Source of the DNA: Streptomyces asoensis
GTDB taxonomy: Bacteria > Actinomycetota > Actinomycetes > Streptomycetales > Streptomycetaceae
NCBI RefSeq assembly: GCF_016860545.1
Contig: NZ_BNEB01000002.1
Location: 1,922,001-1,986,000, forward strand
Direction: 5' to 3'
DNA length: 64,000 nt
Shown here one piece after another: positions 27,723 to 37,045 of the stretch; the first letter of the stretch is position 1; every line of letters begins with the position of its first letter. The position numbers and the translations under genes were made by a program. The notes below the pieces were generated by a model that was given only the letters and a program-made list of their open reading frames with translations, was not told the DNA's origin and searched no databases.

Positions 27723-28553
27723 ATGCCTGCCAAGACCGCCCTCGTCACCGGTGCCTCCTCCGGGATCGGCGAGGCCACCGCCCTCGAGCTCCACCGCCTC
27801 GGCTACACCGTCTACGGGGCGGCCCGCCGCACCGATCGCCTGCGGGAACTCGCCGGGCACGGCATCCGGCCGCTGGCGATGGACGTCACCGACGACGCCT
27901 CCATGCGGGCCGGCATCGAGAAGATCACCGCCGAGACCGGCCGCCTCGACGTGCTGGTCAACAACGCGGGCTACGGCTCCTACGGCGCTCTCGAGGACGT
28001 CCCGCTGGACGAGGCCCGCCACCAGTTCGAGGTCAACGTCTTCGGCGCGATCCGGCTGGCCCAGCTCGCCCTGCCCCACATGCGTGCCCAGCGCTCCGGC
28101 ACCGTCGTGAACATCACCTCGATGGGCGGCAAGATCCACACTCCGCTCGGCGGCTGGTACCACGGCACCAAGTTCGCCCTCGAAGCCCTCAGCGACTGCC
28201 TGCGCCTGGAGGCCAGGCCCTTCGGCGTCGACGTCGTCGTCATCGAGCCCGGCGGCATCGCCACCGAGTGGGGCGGCATCGCCGCGGACACGCTGGAGAA
28301 GTCCTCGGCAGGCGGCGCCTACGCAGCCCAGGCCACCGCCGTCGCCTCGGCCCTGCGCTCCGAGGCCAACGCCAAGCGCAATTCCCCGCCCTCCGTCATC
28401 GCCGAGGCGATCGGCAAGGCCGTCACCGCACGGCGCCCGAAGACCCGCTACGCCACGGGCTTCGGCGCCCGTCCGCTCATCGCCTTGCGCCGCGTCCTGC
28501 CCGACCGTGCCTTCGACATGGTCATCTCCCGGGCCGTCGGCCTCCCGGGCTGA
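27723..28553 (+). CDS. Short-chain dehydrogenase/reductase
   Basis: The 276-residue oxidoreductase has TGASSGIG at 9-16 for NAD(P) binding, NNAG at 80-83, and the catalytic Ser133, Tyr146 and Lys150 (YHGTK). It resembles the 'oxidoreductase' SDRs commonly controlled by a divergent TetR. The substrate is unknown. GAGGAA lies before the ATG. The twin operators upstream imply induction by a small molecule. Confidence 0.92.
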   Translation: MPAKTALVTGASSGIGEATALELHRLGYTVYGAARRTDRLRELAGHGIRPLAMDVTDDASMRAGIEKITAETGRLDVLVNNAGYGSYGALEDVPLDEARHQFEVNVFGAIRLAQLALPHMRAQRSGTVVNITSMGGKIHTPLGGWYHGTKFALEALSDCLRLEARPFGVDVVVIEPGGIATEWGGIAADTLEKSSAGGAYAAQATAVASALRSEANAKRNSPPSVIAEAIGKAVTARRPKTRYATGFGARPLIALRRVLPDRAFDMVISRAVGLPG

Positions 28554-28578
28554 CAGCCCGTCCGGCCGGCGCCGCGAC

Positions 28579-28740
28579 TCACCGACAGGCGAGGCGACAC
28601 GCGAGGTCGAACAGGTCCGGCAGGCGCGGCACCCGCCCGCCGAAGCCCGGGAGCGGCACATGCAGCGGCTGCGTCCAACGGACCGGAATCGCGTCCAGCC
28701 CGTAGTACGCCCCCGCGAGACCCGGCACGGTGGTGCCGGC
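28579..28740 (-). pseudogene. C-terminal stub of an ADP-ribosylglycohydrolase family gene
   Basis: Leftward translation reads LAGAYYGLDAIPVRW and ends PRLPDLFDLACRLACR. The first string is the conserved tail of ADP-ribosylglycohydrolases (DraG-like), where the family normally has a G-D-T-D-T metal motif just before it. Here that motif is reduced to GAGTTV, and everything upstream is lost. The stub is about 54 codons of a gene that is normally about 300 codons or more. It is a deletion relic and not functional. Confidence 0.65.
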
Positions 28741-28869
28741 GCCGTGAGGCAGGGCGTGGGTTGTGCCCTGCCCTGCCTTCGCCGTCCCGGGTGCGTTGCC
28801 GTGTTGCTTCTGGCTCACGTCTCCGTGGGGGCCGGCGGGGGCCGTCCCCGTTCACGGTGTGGAGGTGGC

Positions 28870-29802
28870 TCAGGGAGCAGGGCAGTCGTGCAGGGTGTCC
28901 AGGGGAACGCTCACGCAGTACCGGTCTCCTCTCTCGGTGACGTTCGGAGGGAGCGTGAACACGGCGATCCGTGACCTGGGCATCGTCACCGACCCGATCC
29001 GGCGCATCAGCTTGAAGTTCTCGGACGAGCCCGACCGCTGGTAGAGGCCGACCGGAACCTGCTCGTCCTGGTCGAAGTTGAAGACGGCCAGGCGGTGCTT
29101 CGCGCCGGTGATCCAGCGCTGCCCCCGAGTCGAGGTGCCGGACACCGTCACCTTCTGCCGGTGCGACGCGCTCGTTCCCGCTTGTACCGCGCTGGTGGTG
29201 ACCGCGCCCGCCGTGACGACGTCGTCGCGCACGCCGGAAGGGGGCACGAAGCCCCACTCGTGACTTTCCAGCAGGCCCGACCCCGCGTCGAACACCTGGA
29301 GCCGGTGTCCGTCGAACAGGGTCTCGGGAGGCTCGACCCGGTCCACCGTCAGGGGGGCCGAGGACGGTGACACCGTGGTGCGGTAGCCGCGCGAACCGAC
29401 GGTGACCGTGACGGTCACGGGCTTCTCCGCCGAGAATCCGTGCAGACAGAGCGCGGTGTCCAGGGCCAGTGGGAGGCTCGTGGGGCCGTCCATGCCGCTC
29501 AGCCAGACCGCCGGCGAAGTGGCGAACCCCGGCGGCAGCTGCGCCAGGTCCGAGACGCAGTCGGGACCTCTCCCGCCGGCGCCCGGATGAATGACCAACT
29601 GCCCGGCCAGCACCGCTGACTTGCGCTTCTTTTTCTTCTTCTTCGTCGGGCGCGCGCCGATCGCCTGGTCCGTGACCGGGCTCGCGGACCGCACCCGCGT
29701 CGCCACGTCCGTGGCGGGGCCGGTCCCGCCGCCCGATCCGCATCCCGCGGCGGCGGTCACGCACAGCAGGGCGAGCCACCCCGCCAGTCTCCGTTGTTTC
29801 AT
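28870..29802 (-). CDS. Lipoprotein with a lysine run
   Basis: The 310-residue protein has a signal peptide with the lipobox AAGC near residue 20, so it is membrane-anchored outside the cell. After a Gly-rich spacer it carries KKKKKKRK (about residues 53-60) and then a beta-rich domain with cysteines (PDCVSD, LCLHG, YCVSV, HDCPAP) that could form disulfides. The family is not recognised. It follows the membrane TPR-like gene on the same strand by 22 bases and is probably co-transcribed. Confidence 0.78.
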   Translation of the reverse strand: MKQRRLAGWLALLCVTAAAGCGSGGGTGPATDVATRVRSASPVTDQAIGARPTKKKKKKRKSAVLAGQLVIHPGAGGRGPDCVSDLAQLPPGFATSPAVWLSGMDGPTSLPLALDTALCLHGFSAEKPVTVTVTVGSRGYRTTVSPSSAPLTVDRVEPPETLFDGHRLQVFDAGSGLLESHEWGFVPPSGVRDDVVTAGAVTTSAVQAGTSASHRQKVTVSGTSTRGQRWITGAKHRLAVFNFDQDEQVPVGLYQRSGSSENFKLMRRIGSVTMPRSRIAVFTLPPNVTERGDRYCVSVPLDTLHDCPAP

Positions 29803-29824
29803 CACGTCGCTTTCCTTCCTCGTT

Positions 29825-31507
29825 TCAACCGCTGCTCCCCGACCCGCACCTCGCACGGGCCTCGGACAGTCGGGATGCGTAATCCGTGCGGTAGTCGGCG
29901 TAGCGCTCCTCGGGCGCGGTGCCGGTCTGGATGGCGCTGCTCAGCTGGCTCAACGACGCCTGATGAGCCGAGGCGGCCGTGCCGAAATCGCAGTGCGCGA
30001 GCGCCACGGAGGAGAGCTGCGCCTCCCACAGCGCGCGCACGGCGAAGCGCGCTTCCAGCGCGAGTGCCTGCCTGAGGTCGGCGATCGCCGCGTCGTACCG
30101 GTCGTACAGCAGCTCGTGGTGGGCGGCGACGGACGCGGCGAGTGCCACGAGCGACCTGGTGTCCGGGGAGCGCGGGGCGCCGCGTACGCGTCGCAGCGAC
30201 CGTTCGATGGTGCCGTCGTCCGCGACCAGCCCGGCGCTGACACGGCAGTTCTCCGCCTGGGCCAGGCCGATCGAGGCCTTGAGCCGGCCCGGCCGGGTGA
30301 ACGCGGGATCGTCCGCCAGCCGTCTGAAGGAGGCGGAGGCCTCGGCCAGGTCTGCCGCGCGCACGGTGCCCTCGGCGCAGGAGGGATGCGGTCCGAGCGC
30401 CCGCAGATAGGTGTTGTCCGCCATGCTGAGCCTGGCCCGCAACCGGATCGGAGAGGAGTCCGCGATGGCCAGGTACTCCGTCCGGGCGGCGTCGAGTCCC
30501 GCGCGACGGATGTTCTCCGGGTCCGCGACGGCGAGGTCCTCGAGCGCGTGGCCCCGGAAGAGACGGACGAGGTCGGGTGTCACGAATCCGCTGCCGCTCT
30601 CGGACGCCGGGCTGCCGCCACCGCCCGGCAGCAGCCGGGCCAGGACACGTTCGGCCTGTGCCGCATTCCCGGCCCGCCAGGCATCCAGCGCGGAGGTGAA
30701 GTCGGCCAGTCCGCGGGCCCGCCGCACCAGTTCCGAGACCATGGCCGTGCGGCTGTACGCGGACTGCCACCCCGCGTCCATGGGGAGGGCTTCGCCGGTG
30801 TACCAACCGGCGAGCTCCGGAGCGTCCGTCACCTGGTCCGCGCGCACGTAGACGACGGGCCTCACCAGCGTCTGCCCGGCGTCGCCCGACGTGACGATCC
30901 CGCCGAGGAGGATCGCCGCGTTGGACCGGTCGACGAACTTCGCCGTCCGGTTCTCCAGGTCGTGACGGTCGCCGTGCAGAAGCCGGACGAGCGGCAGCGA
31001 GTGTTCCGCCGCGTAGTCGCGCACGGCCGAGCCCGGGAGGACCTTGCCCAGATCATGGGCGAAGGTCGCGGAGACGTCGTCCAGGACCTGCTGGTCCTGC
31101 CCGGGCCCGCTGCCCTCGAAGCCGACGACGGCGACATCGCGGGGACCCGTGAGGCGGTGCAACGGGGGAGGCGGAGCCTGGAATCTGAGGAGGAGGAAGA
31201 CGGTGCCGGCGAAGACGCCGGCCACCCCGGCGGCGAACACGGCCCGTTTCCATCGAGGAACCCCGGCGAACCGGTCCCGCAGCAGCTGACCGACCGACCC
31301 GAGGAAGCCGCTCACCCCGACGAGCACGCCGACGAAGGTCGCCACCTTGCCCGGACGCGCGCCCAGCGCACTCGCCAGCGCGAGCGAAGCCGCCAGCGCC
31401 AGACTGACGCCCGCGACGACCACCCAGGCACGGGAGACGCGGGGGCCGGCGCCAGGATCCCCGTCGGAGGGGTCGCGCGCCGGATCGGGAAGGTGATGTC
31501 CGCCCAT
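29825..31507 (-). CDS. Membrane protein with TPR-like C-terminal domain
   Basis: The 560-residue protein has three N-terminal hydrophobic helices (about 27-48, 54-72, 88-108). A middle alpha/beta domain beginning VAVVGFEG and a long alpha-helical region (about 260-550) resembling tetratricopeptide repeats follow. No known family is recognised. The gene is divergent from a membrane Ser/Thr kinase and precedes a lipoprotein gene. The ATG lacks a ribosome binding site, and TAATAT about 12 bases upstream could be a -10 box, so a leaderless start is possible. Confidence 0.75.
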   Translation of the reverse strand: MGGHHLPDPARDPSDGDPGAGPRVSRAWVVVAGVSLALAASLALASALGARPGKVATFVGVLVGVSGFLGSVGQLLRDRFAGVPRWKRAVFAAGVAGVFAGTVFLLLRFQAPPPPLHRLTGPRDVAVVGFEGSGPGQDQQVLDDVSATFAHDLGKVLPGSAVRDYAAEHSLPLVRLLHGDRHDLENRTAKFVDRSNAAILLGGIVTSGDAGQTLVRPVVYVRADQVTDAPELAGWYTGEALPMDAGWQSAYSRTAMVSELVRRARGLADFTSALDAWRAGNAAQAERVLARLLPGGGGSPASESGSGFVTPDLVRLFRGHALEDLAVADPENIRRAGLDAARTEYLAIADSSPIRLRARLSMADNTYLRALGPHPSCAEGTVRAADLAEASASFRRLADDPAFTRPGRLKASIGLAQAENCRVSAGLVADDGTIERSLRRVRGAPRSPDTRSLVALAASVAAHHELLYDRYDAAIADLRQALALEARFAVRALWEAQLSSVALAHCDFGTAASAHQASLSQLSSAIQTGTAPEERYADYRTDYASRLSEARARCGSGSSG

Positions 31508-31676
31508 TTGTCAGCATATTACGTATGCATACTCACGATCGTCGTCAGGCGCTCCGCGGCGGTGATCATCGGAGCCAATTCGATGGGTAGGCGCGCGTGA
31601 CGTGGGTACTTGCGTGCGGCGGGCCCCGGCGGACGGGTGCGCGCGGCAATGGTGCTTCGAAGCATGAGGAGATCGA

Positions 31677-33128
31677 ATGAGGCTGCGCGAGTCGGCTCTG
31701 GTGCTGGCCTCCCGGTGTTCCACCGAGATACTGGACGGCCGCTACCGACTGGACGCGCGCATCGGCTCGGGCGGCGCGGCGGACGTCCACCGCGGCTTCG
31801 ACCTCCGCCTCAAGCGCGCGGTGGCGGTGAAGGTCTTCCGGCCCGGCGCCGGGGCCGGATCCGAGGAGGGGCTGCGCAGCGAGGCGATGCTCCTCGCCCG
31901 CTTGCAGCACCCCGGGCTCGTCACCGCCTACGACGTGGGTCGTCACGACGGCCGGGCCTACCTGGTCATGCAGCTGGTGGAAGGCCGCACGCTGAAGGCG
32001 CGCATCGCCGAGAGCCCTCTGTCCTGCGACGACACCGCGCGACTGGGCGCCGGCCTCGCCCGGGCCCTGGCTCACGCCCACGAGGCCGGGATCGTCCACC
32101 GTGACGTGAAGCCGTCCAACATCCTTCTCGACCCGTCGGACCGCCCCTATCTGACGGACTTCGGTATCTCCCGGCTCGTCGACGCCACCACCGACACCGT
32201 CACCGGCACGCTCGTGGGCACCGCCGCCTATCTCTCGCCCGAGCAGGTGCTGGGCCGGACCGTCGGCCGGCCCGTCGACGTCTACGCCCTCGGGCTCGTC
32301 CTCCTCGAATGCCTCACCGGCAGGCTCGAGTACGACGGCGGTCCCCTCGAAGCGGCGATAGCACGGCTCCACCGTCCCCCCGCCGTCCCCAGCGCGCTGC
32401 CCGCCGAACTCGCCACCCTGCTGCGGGACATGACCGCCCTGGACGAGCAGGACCGTCCGTCGGCGCCCGACTGCGCACGGACGCTGGCCACCCTGGCGGG
32501 AACGCCCCTCTCCGGGCATGTGCCGACCACCGGGCCCGCGGCCCGTACGGCGGCCATCGTGCCGAGCCGTGAATCGGTGCGCGGCGACGACGCCACGCAC
32601 CGCAACGCCTCGCCTGCCGCGGTACGGACCGCCGCGAAGGCCGCTCCCGCGCGCCGCCGGGTTCTGGTGGCCGGAGGAACCGTCGCGCTCGTCACCGCGA
32701 TGGCGGCCACGCTGGCCGTCACCGAGGCGCTGCCCGATCACGGTCGTGACGGAAGCACGCGACAGGCCGTCAGCCGGCCCGCCGGGAGCGCCGACGCCGA
32801 AGGCGGCTCCGCGGAGACGAACGCGGCGCCCGCCACCCCTGTCGATCCCTCCGCCTCGACGCGCGAGTCCTCCGGCAGTCGCCTCCGTGACGTCACCGCC
32901 GTGAAGAGCTCCCCTTCCTCTTCCGCAGGCAGGAGCCCGAACGCCGTAGGCGTGCCCCGCGCTTCCTCCGGCCGCGCTTCCGACGTCGGGGCGCAGGCCG
33001 CTGCGAAGCCCTCGTCGGCCGGCAAGAAGCCCGGCAATCCGAATGCCACCAAGAAGGGCCAGGAGGCGGCGGAGTCGAAGCCGGGGAAGCAGAAGCAGAA
33101 GAAGCAGGGCGAAGGCGAAGCGGACTGA
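31677..33128 (+). CDS. Transmembrane Ser/Thr protein kinase (PknB-like catalytic domain)
   Basis: The 483-residue protein has a cytoplasmic kinase domain (about 22-275) with the glycine loop GSGGAADV (30-37), Lys52, Glu69, HRDVKPSN (141-148, catalytic Asp143), DFG (161-163) and GT-YLSPEQ. A single membrane helix (about 330-348) leads to an outer tail of about 130 residues rich in Ser, Ala and Lys. There are no PASTA repeats, so the sensor differs from PknB. GAGGAG precedes the ATG. Its neighbours across the divergent promoter are likely partners or substrates. Confidence 0.93.
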   Translation: MRLRESALVLASRCSTEILDGRYRLDARIGSGGAADVHRGFDLRLKRAVAVKVFRPGAGAGSEEGLRSEAMLLARLQHPGLVTAYDVGRHDGRAYLVMQLVEGRTLKARIAESPLSCDDTARLGAGLARALAHAHEAGIVHRDVKPSNILLDPSDRPYLTDFGISRLVDATTDTVTGTLVGTAAYLSPEQVLGRTVGRPVDVYALGLVLLECLTGRLEYDGGPLEAAIARLHRPPAVPSALPAELATLLRDMTALDEQDRPSAPDCARTLATLAGTPLSGHVPTTGPAARTAAIVPSRESVRGDDATHRNASPAAVRTAAKAAPARRRVLVAGGTVALVTAMAATLAVTEALPDHGRDGSTRQAVSRPAGSADAEGGSAETNAAPATPVDPSASTRESSGSRLRDVTAVKSSPSSSAGRSPNAVGVPRASSGRASDVGAQAAAKPSSAGKKPGNPNATKKGQEAAESKPGKQKQKKQGEGEAD

Positions 33129-33147
33129 CGCATGCTGCTTCCCCGGA

Positions 33148-33175
33148 CCGGCCTGCCGAGCTGTCCGAAGGCCGG
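33148..33175 (+). terminator. Short hairpin after kinase gene
   Basis: CCGGCCT pairs with AGGCCGG over 7 bp with a 14-base loop, 20 bases after the kinase stop. Confidence 0.5.
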
Positions 33176-33256
33176 TACCGGGCGGTGTGCGGTGGGCGAG
33201 ACTGGCCCCGGACGGCGGGTGGGCCGCCGTACGCGGTCTGTGGTCCTGGGGGGACG

Positions 33257-34021
33257 ATGGGGAGTCTGACGGACAGAGTCGTGCTCGTGACAGGGGGAGG
33301 ACGAGGGATCGGGCGGGGCATCGCCCGCCGCCTGGGGGCGGACGGAGCCCTGGTGGCGGTGCACTACGGACAGCGTGAGGACACGGCACGCGAGACGGTG
33401 GACCTGATCACGGCCGCCGGCGGGCGCGCCTTCCCGGTGCGCGCCCTGCTCGGGGAGCCGGGTGACGCCGTGGCGCTGTTCAAGGAGCTGGACGTGCGGC
33501 TCGAGGAGCTGGGCGAGCCCGCGGTCCTGGACGTCCTGGTCAACAACGCGGGGTTCAACGTCCCAGGTCGGATCGCCGAGGTGCGGCCGGAGGACTTCGA
33601 CCGACTCATGGCCGTACACGCGAAAGCGCCGGTCTTCCTCGTCCAGCAGGCGATCGAACGGATGCGTGACGGGGGGCGCATCGTCAACATCGGCTCGGCC
33701 GCCACTCGGGTGGCGTTCCCCGAGTCGCTGGCCTACGCGATGGCCAAAGGTGCGCTGGAGGTTCTCACCCTGGCGCTGGCACGGGAGTTGGGGCCCCGGC
33801 AGATCACCGTCAACTCGGTGTCGCCCGGATTCGTCAAGACGGACATGAACCGCAAGCGCTGGAGCGACCCGGAGGGCGAAGCCGCCCACGCGGCGCACTC
33901 GGTGCTCGGGCGGATGGGGCGGCCCGAGGACGTGGCGGACATCGTCGCCTTCCTGGCCTCGGACGACGCGCGCTGGGTGACGGGCCAGAGCATCGACGCA
34001 TCCGGAGGTTCGTTCCTGTAG
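33257..34021 (+). CDS. SDR-family oxidoreductase (FabG-like)
   Basis: The 254-residue protein has TGGGRGIG (12-19), NNAG (96-99), and the catalytic Ser147, Tyr160 and Lys164, with the C-terminal GQSIDASGG typical of FabG-like enzymes. It is a classical NAD(P)H reductase of unknown substrate. The ATG at 33257 is preceded by a G-rich site; an upstream extension is not conserved. It stands alone between the kinase and the beta-helix protein. Confidence 0.9.
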   Translation: MGSLTDRVVLVTGGGRGIGRGIARRLGADGALVAVHYGQREDTARETVDLITAAGGRAFPVRALLGEPGDAVALFKELDVRLEELGEPAVLDVLVNNAGFNVPGRIAEVRPEDFDRLMAVHAKAPVFLVQQAIERMRDGGRIVNIGSAATRVAFPESLAYAMAKGALEVLTLALARELGPRQITVNSVSPGFVKTDMNRKRWSDPEGEAAHAAHSVLGRMGRPEDVADIVAFLASDDARWVTGQSIDASGGSFL

Positions 34022-34397
34022 GAGTCGTCCCGGGATCCTGGGGTCTGCCACCTCCGCGGTGACTGCGGCCTCCCTCCGCCGGTGGCGCGGCACACGGTCG
34101 CCAGGTCTCTTGCGGCGCGCCCGGCGGGAAGCCGCAGGGCTGACTCCGCGCGGCCTCCCGGCGTCATTCGCTGAAAGCTGCCGCCGGGTCAACCCGCCGT
34201 CGGTGTGCACAACTTGCACGAATTCTGGTGTCCGAGGGCTTGCCGGACGACACAGGTCAACATTTAAATCAAGTCGTGAACTAAGCGGGCGGCCTGGCCC
34301 AGCCTGCCGCGCTGCGCGTTCCGCTCCCGCCACCCGTACGACCGTCACGGCACGGTCCTTCACGACCGTCCTTCATCCACCCCCAGGGGAACATGGC
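34022..34397. other. Intergenic region upstream of the discoidin/beta-helix gene
   Basis: This 376-base region has no supported gene. It includes an AT-rich island around 34200-34290, unusual for this window, which probably holds the promoter and control sites for the secreted protein downstream. I could not assign specific boxes with confidence. Confidence 0.5.
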
Positions 34398-36947
34398 ATG
34401 AGACTCAGATCCCTCGGTGTCGCGCTCGCCAGTACGGCGGCGTTGATCACCCTCCCCGTCGTCGCGTCACCTCAGGCCGTCGCGGCCGACGCCAACCTGT
34501 CCCAGGGCCGGCCGGTCCTGTCGTCCTCGACGGAGAACGCGGGGACGCCCGCCCTCGCCGCCGTGGACGGCGACACGGGCACCCGCTGGTCCTCGGCCGC
34601 CACCGACGACCAGTGGCTCCAGGTCGACCTCGGGTCCGCGGCCTCGATCAGCCGGGTCGACCTGAACTGGGAAGCGGCCTACGCCTCGGACTACAAGATC
34701 CAGGTCTCCGCGGACGGCGGCTCCTGGACCGATCTGCGGACCGTCACCGGCGGCGACGGCGGCACCGACAGCCTCACCGTCTCCGGCCAGGGCCGCTACG
34801 TCCGTATGCAGGGCGTCCACCGGGCCACCCCCTGGGGCTACTCGCTCTGGGAGTTCCAGGTGTTCGGGACCACCGGTCCGACCCAGCCCGGCATCTGCTC
34901 GACGGCCAACTCGGCGCAGGGCAAGGCCGCTTCGGCGTCCTCGACGGAGAACGCGGGCACCCCCGCGTCCGCGGCGTTCGACGGCGACGACTCGACCCGC
35001 TGGTCCAGCCAGTCCGCCGACCCGCAGTGGCTGCGCGTCGACCTGGGCTCCTCCCAGGACATCTGCAAGATCGACCTGAACTGGGAAGCGGCGTACGGCA
35101 AGGACTTCCAGCTCCAGGCTTCCGCCGACGGCCAGAACTGGAACACCCTCAAGACCGTGACCGGTGCGACCGGCGGACGCGCCTCCTACGACGTGAGCGG
35201 TACGGGCCGCTACGTGCGCGTCCTCGGGACGGCCCGCGGGACGGTCTACGGCTACTCGCTCTGGGAGTTCGCCGTCCACACCACGTCCGGCGGCACCGGA
35301 GGCCCCGTCCAGGGCGGCGGGGACCTCGGACCGAACGTCATCGTCGTGGACCCCTCCACTCCCGACCTCCAGCAGAAGTTCGACCAGGTCTTCACCCAGC
35401 AGGAGTCGGCGCAGTTCGGCTCCGAGCGTTACCAGTTCCTGCTGAAGCCGGGCACCTACAACGGCATCAACGCCCAACTCGGCTTCTACACCTCGATCTC
35501 CGGCCTCGGACTGAACCCCGACGACACCCAGATCAACGGTGACATCACCGTGGACGCGGGCTGGTTCAACGGCAACGCCACGCAGAACTTCTGGCGTTCG
35601 GCGGAGAACCTCGCGATCACCCCGTCCAACGGCACCGACCGCTGGGCTGTCGCCCAGGCCGCGCCGTTCCGCCGCATCCACGTCAAGGGCGGCCTCAACC
35701 TGGCTCCCAACGGCTACGGTTGGGCCTCCGGCGGATACATCGCCGACTCCAGGATCGACGGCACCGTCGGCCCGTACTCGCAGCAGCAGTGGTACACCCG
35801 GGACAGCTCCGTCGGGGGCTGGACCAACGGCGTGTGGAACATGACGTTCACCGGCGTCCAGGGCGCCCCGGCGACCAACTTCGACACCGGTCCGTACACC
35901 ACCCTGGACAACACGCCGACCTCGCGCGAGAAGCCGTTCCTCTACCTCGACGGCAACGAGTACAAGGTCTTCGTACCCGCTAAGCGTACCAACGCCCGCG
36001 GTGTGTCCTGGCCGGCCAACGCCGGGACCTCGCTCCCGCTCAGCCAGTTCTACGTCGTCAAGCCCGGTGCGACCGCCGCCACCATCAACACGGCGCTCGC
36101 CCAGGGCCTCAACCTGCTCTTCACCCCCGGCGTGTACCACCTCGACCGGACGATCGAGGTCACCCGGGCCGACACCGTGGTGCTGGGGCTCGGCCTGGCC
36201 ACGCTCGTGCCCGACGGCGGCGTCGACGCCGTCCACGTCGCGGACGTCGACGGCGTACGGCTCGCCGGCTTCCTCATCGACGCGGGAGCCACCCGGTCCG
36301 ACACGCTGCTGCGGATCGGCCCGGCCGGCGCTGCCGCCGACCACTCAGCGAACCCGACCACCATGCAGGACGTCTTCGTCCGCATCGGCGGCGCGGGCCC
36401 CGGCCTCGCCACCAACTCGGTGGTGGTCAACAGCGACGACGTCGTCGTCGACCACACCTGGATCTGGCGCGCCGACCACGGCCAGGGCGTCGGCTGGGAG
36501 ACCAACCGGGCCGACTACGGACTGGTCGTGAACGGCGACGACGTCCTCACCACCGGCCTCTTCGTCGAGCACTTCAACAAGTACGACGTGCTGTGGAACG
36601 GCGAACGGGGCCGCACGATCTTCTTCCAGAACGAGAAGGCCTACGACGTGCCCAACGCCGCCGCCATCACCCATGACGGCATCGTCGGCTACGCGGCCTA
36701 CAAGATCGCCGACACGGTGAACGTGCACGAGGCCTGGGGTCTGGGGAGCTACTGCAACTTCACCTCCGACCCGTCCATCGTGCAACGCCACGGCTTCCAG
36801 GTACCGGTCAAGCCGGGCGTCAAGCTGCACAGCATCCAGGTGATCTCGCTGGGCGGCAAGGGGCAGTACGCCCACGTCGTCAACGACACCGGGGCCCCGA
36901 CCTCCGGGACCGACACCATCCCGTCCAAGATCACCCAGTTCCCGTGA
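34398..36947 (+). CDS. Secreted protein with two F5/8 type C (discoidin/CBM32) domains and a right-handed beta-helix domain
   Basis: The 849-residue protein has a Sec signal peptide (about 1-30, ending QAVAADA). Two tandem discoidin-like sugar-binding domains follow (about 34-160 and 170-300), each with the sequence EAAY and ending GYSLWEF. The C-terminal 530 residues form a pectate-lyase-like beta-helix (LKPGTYNGI, FTPGVYHLDRTIEV), reminiscent of GH55-like polysaccharide-active proteins. It probably binds and cuts or debranches an extracellular polysaccharide; the substrate is unknown. A strong terminator follows. Confidence 0.88.
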   Translation: MRLRSLGVALASTAALITLPVVASPQAVAADANLSQGRPVLSSSTENAGTPALAAVDGDTGTRWSSAATDDQWLQVDLGSAASISRVDLNWEAAYASDYKIQVSADGGSWTDLRTVTGGDGGTDSLTVSGQGRYVRMQGVHRATPWGYSLWEFQVFGTTGPTQPGICSTANSAQGKAASASSTENAGTPASAAFDGDDSTRWSSQSADPQWLRVDLGSSQDICKIDLNWEAAYGKDFQLQASADGQNWNTLKTVTGATGGRASYDVSGTGRYVRVLGTARGTVYGYSLWEFAVHTTSGGTGGPVQGGGDLGPNVIVVDPSTPDLQQKFDQVFTQQESAQFGSERYQFLLKPGTYNGINAQLGFYTSISGLGLNPDDTQINGDITVDAGWFNGNATQNFWRSAENLAITPSNGTDRWAVAQAAPFRRIHVKGGLNLAPNGYGWASGGYIADSRIDGTVGPYSQQQWYTRDSSVGGWTNGVWNMTFTGVQGAPATNFDTGPYTTLDNTPTSREKPFLYLDGNEYKVFVPAKRTNARGVSWPANAGTSLPLSQFYVVKPGATAATINTALAQGLNLLFTPGVYHLDRTIEVTRADTVVLGLGLATLVPDGGVDAVHVADVDGVRLAGFLIDAGATRSDTLLRIGPAGAAADHSANPTTMQDVFVRIGGAGPGLATNSVVVNSDDVVVDHTWIWRADHGQGVGWETNRADYGLVVNGDDVLTTGLFVEHFNKYDVLWNGERGRTIFFQNEKAYDVPNAAAITHDGIVGYAAYKIADTVNVHEAWGLGSYCNFTSDPSIVQRHGFQVPVKPGVKLHSIQVISLGGKGQYAHVVNDTGAPTSGTDTIPSKITQFP

Positions 36948-37011
36948 CCCGAGGCGGGCGATCCCGCCCGCCTCCCTGACGGCCAAACCGACCACGACAC
37001 CGACCGAGCCA

Positions 37012-37043
37012 CCGCCGCGGGCCGCTCTCCCGGCCCGCGGCGG
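37012..37043 (+). terminator. Strong hairpin terminator of the discoidin/beta-helix gene
   Basis: A perfect 12-bp stem (CCGCCGCGGGCC and its complement) closes an eight-base loop, 65 bases after the stop. The broken gene that follows begins two bases after this hairpin. Confidence 0.9.
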
Positions 37044-37045
37044 AG

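Noticed and set aside
29622..29650. Lysine run in the lipoprotein as a nuclear localisation signal
   Set aside because: The protein is a predicted bacterial lipoprotein; a basic stretch next to the membrane has simpler explanations.
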